Assembly: GCA_021292105.1 (NCBI GenBank)
Contig: CM037869.1
Location: forward strand, 7,066,204-7,130,203
DNA: 64,000 bases
Direction: 5' to 3'
Origin: Anadara kagoshimensis
Taxonomy: Eukaryota > Mollusca > Bivalvia > Arcoida > Arcidae
Positions 55,061-64,000 of the stretch are shown here, in pieces. Each line of letters begins with the position of its first letter. Positions within the stretch are counted from its first letter, which is position 1. A model generated the notes under the pieces. The model did no database searches, had not been told where the DNA came from, and saw only the letters and a list, made by a program, of their open reading frames with translations. The position numbers and the translations under genes are program-made.

Positions 55061-55815
55061 AAACTGAAATTTTTATTTTCAATATATTTCAGTGCTGGTG
55101 GTGATTTGTTGTGCTTTGATTATTTACAAAAACAGACTTCGAATACAACTTTTCACTAGACTTTTCACCATGTTGTTTTACAGATAACATAATTTTTGAT
55201 ATTAGAATAAGAGACACTGAATTATAACTATTTCAGGTATTGTGCAAATTATCATCATCATAAGGATTGTTAATGTGATACACATAAGAATTTACCAACA
55301 ACGTGAAAACCCTGTAGTTGTTCCACCTCATGTTCCTCCTCAACCTACCACCCCCTCAACACCTATACAATCCAGCAAGCCTACTTCTTCTATGCCATGT
55401 AGGGAAGTACATCAAAATTTAAGAAGATCTCAGCGTACAAGGAGAAATGTGGATAGATTTTCATATTAATATTGAACACTTACCGTTTTTTCATGGTATT
55501 TTTGACCAGTGCCAAGACTTTCATTCCATATCTTCTGTTTGTAGATCGGATATTCTTTGCAATTGCATATAGCTTTTTTAGCACAAGACTGGTTTTAAAC
55601 CAAAGCACTAATTTTGCTTTTGACATTGATAAATGTACTATGGCATGGTAAGTGCTTATTATGTCATCTCTCAAATCTGTACATCTTCCTGGATATTTTC
55701 TGATTTCTTCATACAAGGCTAAAATTTCAGAGTGAAGGTGGACATCCTGGTAACAAAGCTTGCACTCATATTCTAAAGGATTAAAATAATTGAAGCTGGA
55801 TACCGAAAAAGACAT
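54238..55815 (-). CDS. Antisense cargo gene interleaved with the membrane gene
   Basis: Minus strand: exon 1 is 55,815-55,484 (start MSFSVSSFNYF; donor AACG|GTAAGT) and exon 2 is 54,406-54,238 (acceptor TTCTTTATAG), phase 2 (CG|G), 166 residues. Mostly helical and basic (YEEIRKYPGRCTDLRDDI, KLYAIAKNIRSTNRRYG), then an acidic tail (ESDDDSDDNFQDE) and proline-rich end. Exon 2 sits inside intron 2 of the plus-strand gene, and that gene's three last exons sit inside this gene's intron. No family recognised. Confidence 0.65.
55093..55469 (+). CDS. Alternative last exons b and c of the membrane gene
   Basis: Exon b is 55,093-55,187 (acceptor ATATATTTCAG) and exon c is 55,237-55,469 (acceptor ACTATTTCAG). 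Both join the exon 3 donor in the same phase as exon a, and both begin with a hydrophobic segment that completes the membrane helix (VLVVICCALIIY; IVQIIIIIRIVNVI). Tails differ: b is short and basic (KNRLRIQLF), c is 60 residues with VVPPHVPPQPTTPSTP and RRSQRTRRNVDRFSY. Each ends in its own stop. Full isoforms would be 227 and 273 residues. Confidence 0.7.
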
Positions 55816-57483
55816 TTTTTCTCAACTGATTCTTTACATATTTCAGTTCAGTTTTAACCCTCCCCAGTTGGATCTTAAAATCTCTACCCTTGATGTCTTT
55901 ATTTAATTTTGTATTTAAGTGATAGGTCATGACAGTTGAGGGGGTTTGGTCTCCACGTTTATTTGTATATATCATTATTCATGTGTAGAATTTACTGTTT
56001 ATTTAGTAAGTATCTAAAAGTTACTTCAGTTGTTGGATTTTTATTGTCATTTTTAGTTATCTTTTTTCTCCCATCCTTATATGCAACAAATGTGTTAACA
56101 TACAGTATAAATTTTGTATCAGTTATATTTAGTGCAATTTTTCAAAAGTGTCAGTTATTAGTTTTTTTTTTTTCTGTTTGATGTGTTTATTCAGGAAGTA
56201 ACAAAAAGTTATAATTTAGTTTTTAATATCATTCATGTATCTAAAAACCTATTTTGGAAAATACACTCAGATAATGTTTTATAAGACTTTAACATATTCA
56301 CTTCACTTGTCATTTTTATGTCTTTGACTAATGATTACATGTATAATGTACCTGTATATCGTATAAAGCTTTAAGCTTTTGTAAATGAAAATACTCGGTA
56401 TCAATATAAATGCTCAATGATTTACATACTCAGGGAATCAGTATCAGTGTAATGCTCAATGTTTTACATATTCAGGGAATCAGTTTCAATGTAAATGCTC
56501 AATGTTTTACATACTCAGGGAACAGTCCTATATGTTCTATCAGTCTTATAAATGCATTCCATTACATAACACTGTTGTTTATGTTGTATTAGATAAAAAA
56601 ATTATAAATGCGAATTGTTGAAAACGTTGTCCTTTGTTATATATGTGTAGCTATGTAATTGTTATAGTTTTTATGAAAATATTTATGAATCAGAATGATG
56701 CAGGTTTTATTAATTTATTGTGATTTTTGATGATTTATAGTTCAAGTTTTGAATAAATAAAGAATTTGTTATAAATAGGAAGTCGTTTCTTTACACTAGC
56801 AGAGTCTTGAAGTGACTGATAAAGCCATGTTTACTCTTAAGCTTATTTCATGTTTATGTCATGGAGTTATCTTTGAAATTCTCCTAGTTAAAGCTTTATC
56901 AGTTTAATTTCCCACAGTTTAATACCAAATCTATCTTGTTTCTCAAAATTTAATATTTAACATTATATTGAAAGTAAACTTATGCTTCCTACTTTGAGGT
57001 TCTCCAATTCTAAATTGCCTTTATTATAGAATGCTTTACATTTACCTTACTTAGTTTGTTAGTCTTGTAATTATATATTGTGTTATATCAGAAATATACC
57101 AGGGCAAGACCTTTTGATGTGTTGACATTGGACAGAAATACATTTGTTATACACCGATTAAAATTGGTCAACCTCCCAAAATGGAATCACATTTAATATT
57201 TTAATGTCTCAGTTAAGAATTTCTCACTTATATTGATATGTTACAAGCTGAAAATGAAAGAAAACATAGAATACAATCTTAAAATGGGAGAAAGCAATTA
57301 ATTACTGCATAGTTTTAAGTTTGAATTTATGTAAAATCCATTAAAGTATTTTTCAACTTGACCAGATCTTGTTTCACAAAATTCACTAACAATAATATTG
57401 TTAGTTTTTATCACTCCCACTCAAAATGATCCTAAATTAAATTTAAATACTTTGGAATTCCAACAATTTCCTATGCATTGTGC
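55816..57483. repeat. Right end of cargo zone; three 50-bp tandem repeats
   Basis: ATGCTCAATG.TTTACATA.TC AGGGAATCAGT.TCA.TGTAA repeats three times at 56,408-56,525. AATAAATAAAG at about 56,752. Otherwise AT-rich, no gene seen up to the right TIR. Confidence 0.55.
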
Positions 57484-57706
57484 GAAATATTTAAATATCT
57501 ATGGAATGTGGGGGTACCTATGGAATGTCAGCCATCTTTGTATTTAAGGAATGTCTTTGGTATCTAAGGAATGTCAGCCATATTGTAATCTCAAGAATGT
57601 CAACCATCTTGTATCTAAGGAATGCTAGGTATCTAAATACCCTGGAATCCTCAGGGGTACCTGGGCACCCGGTACCCCTCCCAGAACCAGACATTCTTCT
57701 ACTACT
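57484..57706 (-). repeat. Polinton right terminal inverted repeat
   Basis: 223 bp, ending ...CATTCTTCTACTACT, followed at once by CCCCGA (57,707-57,712), the second copy of the target duplication. Confidence 0.95.
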
Positions 57707-58242
57707 CCCCGATTGGTTCCTGGTCGATTATTGATTCTGCAATCTGCCATACCAGTGCAGAAGCCCACATCCTTTCATTGTGTCCCAATACATCTGAACA
57801 TCTATGCCTATATAACATACATAAAGACAGAAAGAAGGAATGACTAAGAAAGAATGGAAAATTACTCAAAAACAAACTAAAAAAAGTTATACTGAACATC
57901 ATATATAATGTTAACAGTTAGGCATCCTGGTCTAAAACTTGTTATACTTATAAAGTTGTGCTTGGATTCAAATATTATTTAAAAATCAATAATAATAATA
58001 ATAATAATATTTTGTTATATACTATGGATAACAATGCACAATATTTCAGTTTACCAACATAGTATTATTTTGTTATTATAATCTTTAAAGGCGCATAAAA
58101 ACTTGACGCTGATAAATAAAGATAACAGATCTTACCAGTCCCGCAAGTTTTTGTGTTGCCATCTGCTACAGGAGTCACAACAAAGTGCATGTTGTTTTGG
58201 TTTTACTGTCTTCTGACAAGCGATGCACCCGTTTCCAGGCAT
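57707..58242 (-). CDS. PHD-like/FLYWCH gene: exon 1 and first part of exon 2
   Basis: Minus strand: exon 1 is 58,242-58,136, starting at the ATG of MPGNGCIACQKTVKPKQHAL and containing CDSCSRWQHKNL, a PHD-like CxxC...CDxC..W.H zinc pattern; donor GACTG|GTAAGA. Exon 2 starts at 57,807 (acceptor GTTATATAG, phase TG|G) and runs into the Polinton insertion point; its remaining 19 bases lie at 38,432-38,414. This gene structure (N-terminal zinc module, then FLYWCH) resembles MULE-related proteins. The insertion separates exon 2 halves by 19 kb. Confidence 0.72.
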
Positions 58243-58844
58243 TGTAGAAAACTGTGAGTGAATGTCTAAATTCGCACGCCTTTATAGGGAAATTTCATAG
58301 TTATTTGTTAAAAATGCTGTTCGGCAATATTTCTGTTGTTTTTTATCATTAAAGACTTCAGTCGGTAAATCTAAAATTCTGAATAGGCCTATAGACTGAT
58401 AGACGCGCTGAGATTTAGGTCTTCATGTCTTCTGAAAACCAGGCGGTGACACGAAGACATGAAAACCAGGCGGTGACACATGAGTATTAGTGGTAATTAT
58501 AATAGCTAAGTACTTAGGATAACATCCTAAAAAAGAGAGTGATTGTTTTATAATTCACACTTGTGTGTTTATTCCGAATGACAGCAAAGTGTCAAATTCT
58601 TCAATCGGAGTTTAATCTAACCGGCAAATACTATCTTATAACGGGAAAAATTATCACATCAAAATGTTTTATTTCACGCGTGTTTGAATAAAAATAGCAT
58701 TATGTTAAGATTGCATTTGACATTAAGAAAAATATAAAGAATTATATGTAAAATATTTTCAATTTTTATTCTATTTTCATACAGAATTTTCAAAATGTTT
58801 TATTTCACGCTTATTTGAATAAAAATTAATAAGATTGTATCCAA
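58243..58844. other. Upstream region of the disrupted gene, with direct repeats
   Basis: GAAAACCAGGCGGTGACAC occurs twice (about 58,434 and 58,462). A 45-base segment with CAAAATGTTTTATTTCACGC and TTTGAATAAAAAT occurs at about 58,660 and 58,792. Promoter of the minus-strand gene would lie here; no core element identified. Confidence 0.45.
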
Positions 58845-60567
58845 CAGTGGCGGATCCAGCGGGGGGCACAGGGGGCCCGTGCCCCCCCCCCCAGTTGCCC
58901 CGACCTTCCCCCTCTCTCACTGCTAATTGTCAATCAACCAGCGTCATGACCAGTTAATTAGTGGCACTGATTAATTAATTTGTGTACACAGGTAGGAAAT
59001 TGCAATCAGGTGATGATGTAATTTACCAGTTCGCTGAAGCATGAAAGAATCCAGGTAGTACTGACCAGTCTTAGGTGATAATGTTATTTACCTGATCGTT
59101 GAGGCGTGAAAGAAACCAGGTAACCAGTAGACAACGTTAATTAATAATACTAATTAAGAGACTTCCATGAAGAGTGATTCCATTAATCATACGTGAATTC
59201 ATTTAATTTACAGATATGGCCAAGAGAGAGAGAGAGAGAGATCTAGAGAAAACTGATTTTTAGCACACAAGATTATCTTTTTTGTATATGTTTATAGCAC
59301 GATGTTCTATTTCCATATAAAAGTCCAAATTTTTGTACAATTTTTATACATTTTTTAATTAGTTTTAATGGGAAAAATCTGTCTCATTTGACTTTTTATT
59401 CTATTCGCCCGTTTATCGGCTTTACGGAACAAATCCGTCTAAAATAATCAGTGTTTTTTTTTTTTTTTTTTTTTTGCTAGTGACAAGATTCTTGTGTTCG
59501 GTTGCACTTTTAATGCGCATTATGCAATGGAGAAACTGACTAACCAGTCATTTTAAAACTAATTAAATAATAAAATTAACTCGAAAGTCCAGATGGATGT
59601 CATACAGTTCATTTTAAACAAGTGTGGAAAGGGGGTAGTGGTAGTAGGAGACCTACCCCTTCGGTACATGTAGCGGGCAGGTCAGTTGGTAGAGTGCTTG
59701 CTCCGTAAGTCAAGGAGGTCGAGGGTTTAGTCTCTGGTCAGGTCTGACCCAAGAATTGAAAAAGTGTAGTGACTGTTCGCTCGGCATTAAAAATGAATGC
59801 AGGTCTTTCGGAAAAACCTTAAAACTCGAGGCCCCTTGTCACGGTAGGCGTGGCAAGATAAAAAACCTTCACTGCATAATGCCACCACCGCAAAGCACAG
59901 ATATTTCTGCACCTACACCTATAGCTGGTGACGTCTCGATATAAGTGAAATATTATTGACTTAAAAGTTAAACCCCATTAATCAATGATCAATCAAACTT
60001 GGGACCGGGATTCAAACAGAAAGACTCAAGTTCCACTGATGAGCTTGATTTATCAACCCAACTGGATCACCCAGACCACTTTCATCCATTTATCGACCAA
60101 ATTAAATCAAAACACTGGTATCCCTCTGATGGATCAATTTCCAAAGGTTGAACAAACTCCTTTAATATAACGCAAAAAAGCGTCGGTCTGGATCTGGGGT
60201 GCACAATTACACCTCGACAGATAAAAAGGACGACAATACAAGTTACCGACGGCGACAAATTTTAACAGCACAGTTGATAGACGATATTATGAACTCGCCG
60301 ACACTCGTAGCCACCAGCGTCAATATTATTTTTATTTTTTTTTAAATAAGCTAAACTGATTAGTTCTTTGACTGGTTTAGATCCACTTTGAATGTGAGGT
60401 AAAAAGGATGCTCGACAGTGTTCAAGATGCAGGAAATTGCACCATTTGTACTGAAAAAAGCAAAATTTTTCTGGGGAAGCATGCCCCCAGACCCCCCTAA
60501 TAGGTCGCGCCTTTGCCGCATACTTGTGCCCCCCCCCCCATTCACCAAGACTCTGGATCCGCCCCTG
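58845..60567. mobile_element. TIR-bounded non-autonomous DNA transposon (hAT-like ends)
   Basis: 15-bp inverted ends CAGKGGCGGATCCAG (58,845 and 60,567), next to G- or C-runs. A direct repeat ATCCAA (58,839-58,844; 60,568-60,573) can be extended to 8 bases, ATCCAACA, if the left CA is counted in the duplication. CAG...GG ends and an 8-bp target suit hAT, but no transposase is present. Carries a tRNA-headed SINE inside. Confidence 0.65.
59668..59900 (+). repeat. tRNA-derived SINE
   Basis: GTCAGTTGGTAGAGTGCTTG (A box) and GGTCGAGGGTTTAGTC (B box) are about 35 bases apart, then GGTCAGGTCTGACCCAAG. The body has CGAGGCCCCTTGTCACGG and AAAACCTTCACTGCA. 59,901-60,470 shows no gene; a GACCGGGATTCAAAC tRNA-like scrap lies at about 60,002. 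Confidence 0.6.
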
Positions 60568-60639
60568 ATCCAACATTATGAAAAATATAACGAAATATAT
60601 ACAAATATTTTTTCTTTTTATTAAAGAACCCTTTCAGCG

Positions 60640-60790
60640 AAAAAATGGTACAAAATGGTAGTATTTTTAATTAAATTATAACGGGGAAAAATGAAATTCG
60701 GGTACGAAATGGTCATATAGGATGTCGAAATGGACAGAGTTGGGTACGAAATGGTAAATTTGGGTACGAAATGGTCAAGGTACGACATGA
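60640..60790 (-). repeat. GGTACGAAATGG array, inverse of the 34.6 kb array
   Basis: GGTACGAAATGGT occurs about five times (for example at about 60,702, 60,741, 60,759). Reverse-complement relation to 34,556-34,706. Up to 61,123 nothing else is recognised. Confidence 0.55.
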
Positions 60791-61123
60791 CTAGCTTTGA
60801 CATGTATGATATTGTACAAGGCGTGGTCGTTCCATACGAATTGTGTGTAGTCAACTCGTCCCTCATTATTTACCCAGACTTGGACTCTTATCACGCCCCA
60901 CTTAAAGCAACTCGGTCCACTTTAAGCTGTTATCGATATTGATACATTTGAGTTCAATTCAATATTAAATGAAATAAACTCTGCTGTATAATATGCCCTA
61001 TCTTAAAACTGCAAATACAGGTGCATACAAAGACAATAGCTCGTTTCGGAGATCTAAATACAAGAATGATCTATCGCGTGACTTTCATGCCCAAGTATCA
61101 AATTTCTGGCATATTTTTTTCAA

Positions 61124-61529
61124 AATGGCGGACGGACAACACAACAAGACATTTGCAAAGTTGAAAGAATTTCTTTATGGCAGGGATATGACGGCGTCAT
61201 CATACAAAAAAAGAGCACCTCAACATTTAGCAGAAGCTGCATCCGAGTTGGAATTAGAGACTGTGACAGCAGATGATGACGAGGAATACTCAACAGATCG
61301 GTTTAAAAGAACTGTAGAGGTAAGGGTTGGCGGTGGTGTTAAAACGGTTATTTTGTTTGATGTCCTGTCTATATCTGATTGGCAAGGAAACGTAACGGAC
61401 TTACCGAATCTTGAAACGGGAGACATAGGTAGGAAAATTCAAGTGAAAACCATTTGGTTGAAAAGCGTGAAAGAGGGGTACAATTATGAAATTACCTACA
61501 CAAGTGTGAAGATTTATAAAGAAAAATAA
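61124..61529 (+). CDS. Unknown intronless protein, 134 aa
   Basis: I start at MADGQHNKTF (AAAATGG context); 43 open codons upstream look unlike protein. The basic/helical N-part (FAKLKEFLYGRD, KKRAPQHLAEAASELELE) is followed by an acidic linker (ADDDEEY) and a beta-rich C-part (RTVEVRVGGGVKTVILFDVL, VKTIWLKSVKEGYNYEIT). AATAAA overlaps the stop. It could be a small nucleic-acid-binding gene; no family recognised. 61,530-61,847 is featureless. Confidence 0.5.
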
Positions 61530-61847
61530 AGTAGGATTATCAATTTTAAAATATTTGTTGCATTTTTTAAAGGAAATAGTGCAAAAATACACGTGTTGGA
61601 AAAAATAGTTTACACCTTGTATAACGAATTAATTTAGAAAAATGAAAAGATACTAATATAGTCAACGTTATAGAGCAGTGCAAAGGGGGCGAAGTTTCTT
61701 AAAGAAATACGAGGTTTTTGAAAACTCAACAATTTACGGTTGAGGTTTTATATGATCTGTCCAAGAAAGAACAGCCATACAGAACATGAATGTTAATGGA
61801 CATAAATCCCACAATAAAAGCTGGTTTGCACATGGGATGCGTAAGTA

Positions 61848-63205
61848 CAGCATGGTGACATAAGTTTTTCCGTTTTCGGCCATTTTGAATTCACCTGAAA
61901 AAAAATCAACAGGAACTAATTTAAAGACTTACCTGTTGTTCTGTATACGTATGCTTTAATATTTTGTAATATAGCCCTTTGACCTTATTACTTTCTGTAG
62001 GCGTCTGGAAATGGATGAATATAGGTTCTGGATGTAATTTAAATTAAGAGATCTCCAGGTGTGAAGCAAAACGGCTTTAAGATCATCGACATGCCGGATA
62101 GTTTGAATTTGTTTTTTCACATGATTTTTCATGACAAGCCAGACATTTTCTATTATATTCAAATCCGGTGACTGAGCAGGCCAGGGAAGACACGGGAATT
62201 AAATTTCTTTCCTTCCAGGCTTTTGTAGCACGGGAGGCATGACACGGAGCATTGTCATCCTGGAATAAGTATGGTCTATTAGGCAAATGTTTCATTACAA
62301 CCTGCCATAAATTGTCATCAAGTGTCTCAATATATTTTTCACTTTTCATGTTACCATTTACAAATGTCAAAGGTCCAACACCATAAAATGTAATGCATCC
62401 CCAAACCATAATAGAAATACGTTGACCCCTGTACTGCTGAATATGGCCTATACATTCTGGAAGGTAGGCTTCGTTTTTTTTCCTCCAAATTTTTACAAGT
62501 CCATCTCCACTAACAATTACCTTCATTTCATCCGAAAAAATTACATTTTTCCAATTATTGTTAACTGTCCATCTTAATCTGTTTTTACACCAATGAACAC
62601 GTCGAACCCTGTTAACCTGCCGGACCCCCAATTTTTTACGAATGGAGCGCTTTCTCAGACCATTAGCGTGCAAAACTCTCTGAATTGTCCTTTTACAAAC
62701 ATTCACCGTACTCACATGATTAAAATTGTTAGTAATATCAAGAAGTGTAGATGTACGATCCTCCCGAAGTACCCGTTCTAAGTGTCTAATATTCCTGTCA
62801 TCCATTTTTCTAGGCCTCCCACTTCTCGGCAAATTTTCTGAAGTTTGGCGCTGTCCGTGACGTTTTAAAAATTTCAACAGTGTGGAATAATTAATTCCTA
62901 AAAAATCTGCAATTTGTTTTTTTGAAAGGCCCGTGTTAAGTAGCTGGACGATATTTTGTTTCGTCTCGGATGACATTTCCTTCCCCCGGTTGGCCATTGT
63001 TTACAAACTGTCGCTTCCTGTAGAAAGCAGGCGAGACCTAAACATCCGGTTGATAAGTAGGTCAGTGGGTGCCGTAGTTACTTTTAAAAACGCCCCACTT
63101 TTTATTTTTCATTAAAACGGCGTAAATTTTTTGATTTATAAAATCAAAGTGAAAACAATAAAATTCAAAATGGCTGAAAACGGAAAAACTTATGTCACCA
63201 TGCTG
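61848..63205 (-). mobile_element. Second Tc1-type element, 44-bp TIRs, TA target
   Basis: TIRs 61,848-61,891 and 63,162-63,205 with one mismatch (outer end CAGCATGGTGACATAAG), TA on both sides (61,846-61,847; 63,206-63,207), 1358 bp. Different TIR sequence from the 5.7 kb element, so a sister family. Confidence 0.92.
61956..62997 (-). pseudogene. Tc1-like transposase with one frameshift
   Basis: MANRGKEMSSETKQNIVQLL opens a paired HTH region (LLKFLKRHGQRQTSEN, GRPRKMDD). VIFSDEMKVI and LFQDDNAPCHASR hold the two aspartates. Near 62,193 the frame shifts one base, just before the third catalytic residue, which is found in the following frame (NIIENVWLVMKNHVKK). The rest ends GYITKY. One lesion in 347 codons, not in a homopolymer, so probably a true inactivation. 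Confidence 0.9.
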
Positions 63206-63223
63206 TACTTTGACTACCTGTCA

Positions 63224-64000
63224 ACAAGAGGCCCATGGGCCTTAACGCTCACCTGAGGCAGAGTACATATCTTAACCAAAGGTTCAATGGTCAATGACAT
63301 TAATAAAAGAGTATATCAAAATTTTCAGCAGTAAGGGCCAATAATATGCAAGTATTTTGGCAAATTAATTATAATAATTATTATATAAGGATGCTATATA
63401 TAATATATTTAAAGTCTAGCTACAATATATAATATAAACAGCTAAAACATCTGTATATTAAAATGTGCATTAGGCCAGTACCTACAAAATTCCAATATAC
63501 ATGCCTATACAAAGAGTTTATAGTTTTTGAGATAATTAACCATTTAAGTATTCTTTTGCATCTATGACCTTGACCTTTGAACCTATGACCTTCATTCATA
63601 TATCAAAATGACCGTTGTGCAAATGCCTACAATATTCCAATATACATGCCTATAGAAAAAGTTTATAGTTTTTGAGATAATTACCCATTTAAATATTTGT
63701 TAAATTCTATGACCTTGACCTTTGAACCTATGACCTTCATTCATATATGAAAATGATCGTTAGGCCAATACCTACAATATTCCAATATATATGCCTATAC
63801 AAAAAGTTTATAGTTTTTGAGATTATTAACCATTTAAGTATTCGTTTGCATCTATGACCTTGACCTTTGAACCTATGACCTTCATTCATATATCAAAATG
63901 ATTGTTAGTCCAATACCTACAATATTCCAATATACATGCCTATACAAAAAGTTTATAGTTTTTTAGATAAATAACCATTTAAGTATTCGTTTGCATCTTT
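63224..64000 (+). mobile_element. Tandem-repeat element, left end (Helentron-like), runs off window
   Basis: Begins ACAAGAGGCCCATGGGCC (a 12-bp palindrome GGCCCATGGGCC) and CTCACCTGAG, matching the layout of the 13.1 kb element's AAGAGCACCGCCGATCGG start. From about 63,455 a 145-bp unit repeats: TCTATGACCTTGACCTTTGA recurs at 63,561, 63,706 and 63,851, with a fourth starting at 63,996. Each unit carries adjacent AGGTCA half-sites on the minus strand. Confidence 0.65.

Larger units (their letters stand above)
38439..57706 (+). mobile_element. Polinton/Maverick, 19,268 bp, nearly complete
   Basis: Bounded by 223-bp inverted repeats and a 6-bp target duplication; termini are AG...CT as in Polintons. 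It encodes a retroviral-type integrase, penton-like and double-jelly-roll capsid proteins, an adenain-like protease, a packaging ATPase and protein-primed DNA polymerase B. The left 13 kb is compact and plus-strand; the right 6 kb is a looser cargo zone with spliced genes on both strands. Only the integrase is clearly broken, in part by a later SINE-like insertion. The near-identical TIRs indicate a recent arrival, inside a coding exon of a host-like gene. Confidence 0.96.

Noticed and set aside
55982-56592. Short plus-strand hydrophobic ORFs right of the cargo genes
   Set aside because: T-rich sequence and tandem repeats; no splice sites, signal peptide or start context to support them.
38439-57706. 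Free adenovirus-like virus genome rather than an integrated element
   Set aside because: The 6-bp target duplication and flanking host exons prove integration.
60262-60624. Small ORFs with proline/glycine runs
   Set aside because: They arise from the C/G runs and TIR of the hAT-like element.

Overview
The window is animal nuclear DNA, AT-rich and built almost entirely of mobile elements. Spliceosomal introns, LINEs, Tc1-type transposons, an LTR retrotransposon, a Polinton/Maverick, tRNA-headed SINE-like copies and tandem-repeat elements with palindromic ends all point to a metazoan. A bivalve mollusc is my best guess, because a hairpin module (GGTGCT...AGCACC) found in five dispersed copies and the Helentron-like tandem-repeat elements look like families I associate with bivalves. 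That is inference; no database was searched. No rRNA, certain tRNA gene or CRISPR array is present.

Left part (1-23.2 kb): the 3' end of an unknown conserved-looking gene; hammerhead-ribozyme repeats (1.9 and 12.2 kb); a broken Crypton/KIAA1958-like fragment; an old LINE cut by a complete Tc1 element (5.69-7.06 kb); a Gypsy RT fragment; an OB-fold/zinc-ribbon exon; a Helentron-like element with an alternating tandem array (13.1-14.3 kb); and a decayed MULE/SWIM gene whose intron received a 3.5 kb LINE with a 20-bp target duplication.

Middle (23.25-34.41 kb): one young Gypsy-type LTR retrotransposon with 265-bp LTRs that differ at one base. Its Gag starts with a helix-hairpin-helix domain. 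Gag and protease are joined by a textbook -1 frameshift signal, the integrase ends in a PHD finger, and a third ORF carries a complete TatD-nuclease metal site. A splice donor in the LTR and an acceptor just before ORF3 suggest env-like spliced expression.

Right part (34.4-64 kb): an SGNH-hydrolase gene split by a TA-flanked transposon, then a minus-strand PHD-like/FLYWCH gene whose exon 2 was hit by a 19.27 kb Polinton (38,439-57,706; 223-bp inverted repeats with one mismatch; 6-bp target duplication CCCCGA). The Polinton has a broken integrase, an intact-looking virion module (penton-like, core, major capsid, protease, packaging ATPase), a DNA polymerase B with three introns, and a 6 kb cargo zone. 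The cargo holds three spliced genes. One encodes a type I membrane protein with three alternative last exons, and it is interleaved with an antisense gene. Distal to this lie a TIR-bounded element, a second Tc1 element with a frameshift, a small ORF of unknown function, and another tandem-repeat element running off the window.

Many frame breaks fall in A or T runs, so some pseudogene calls may reflect assembly errors rather than decay.
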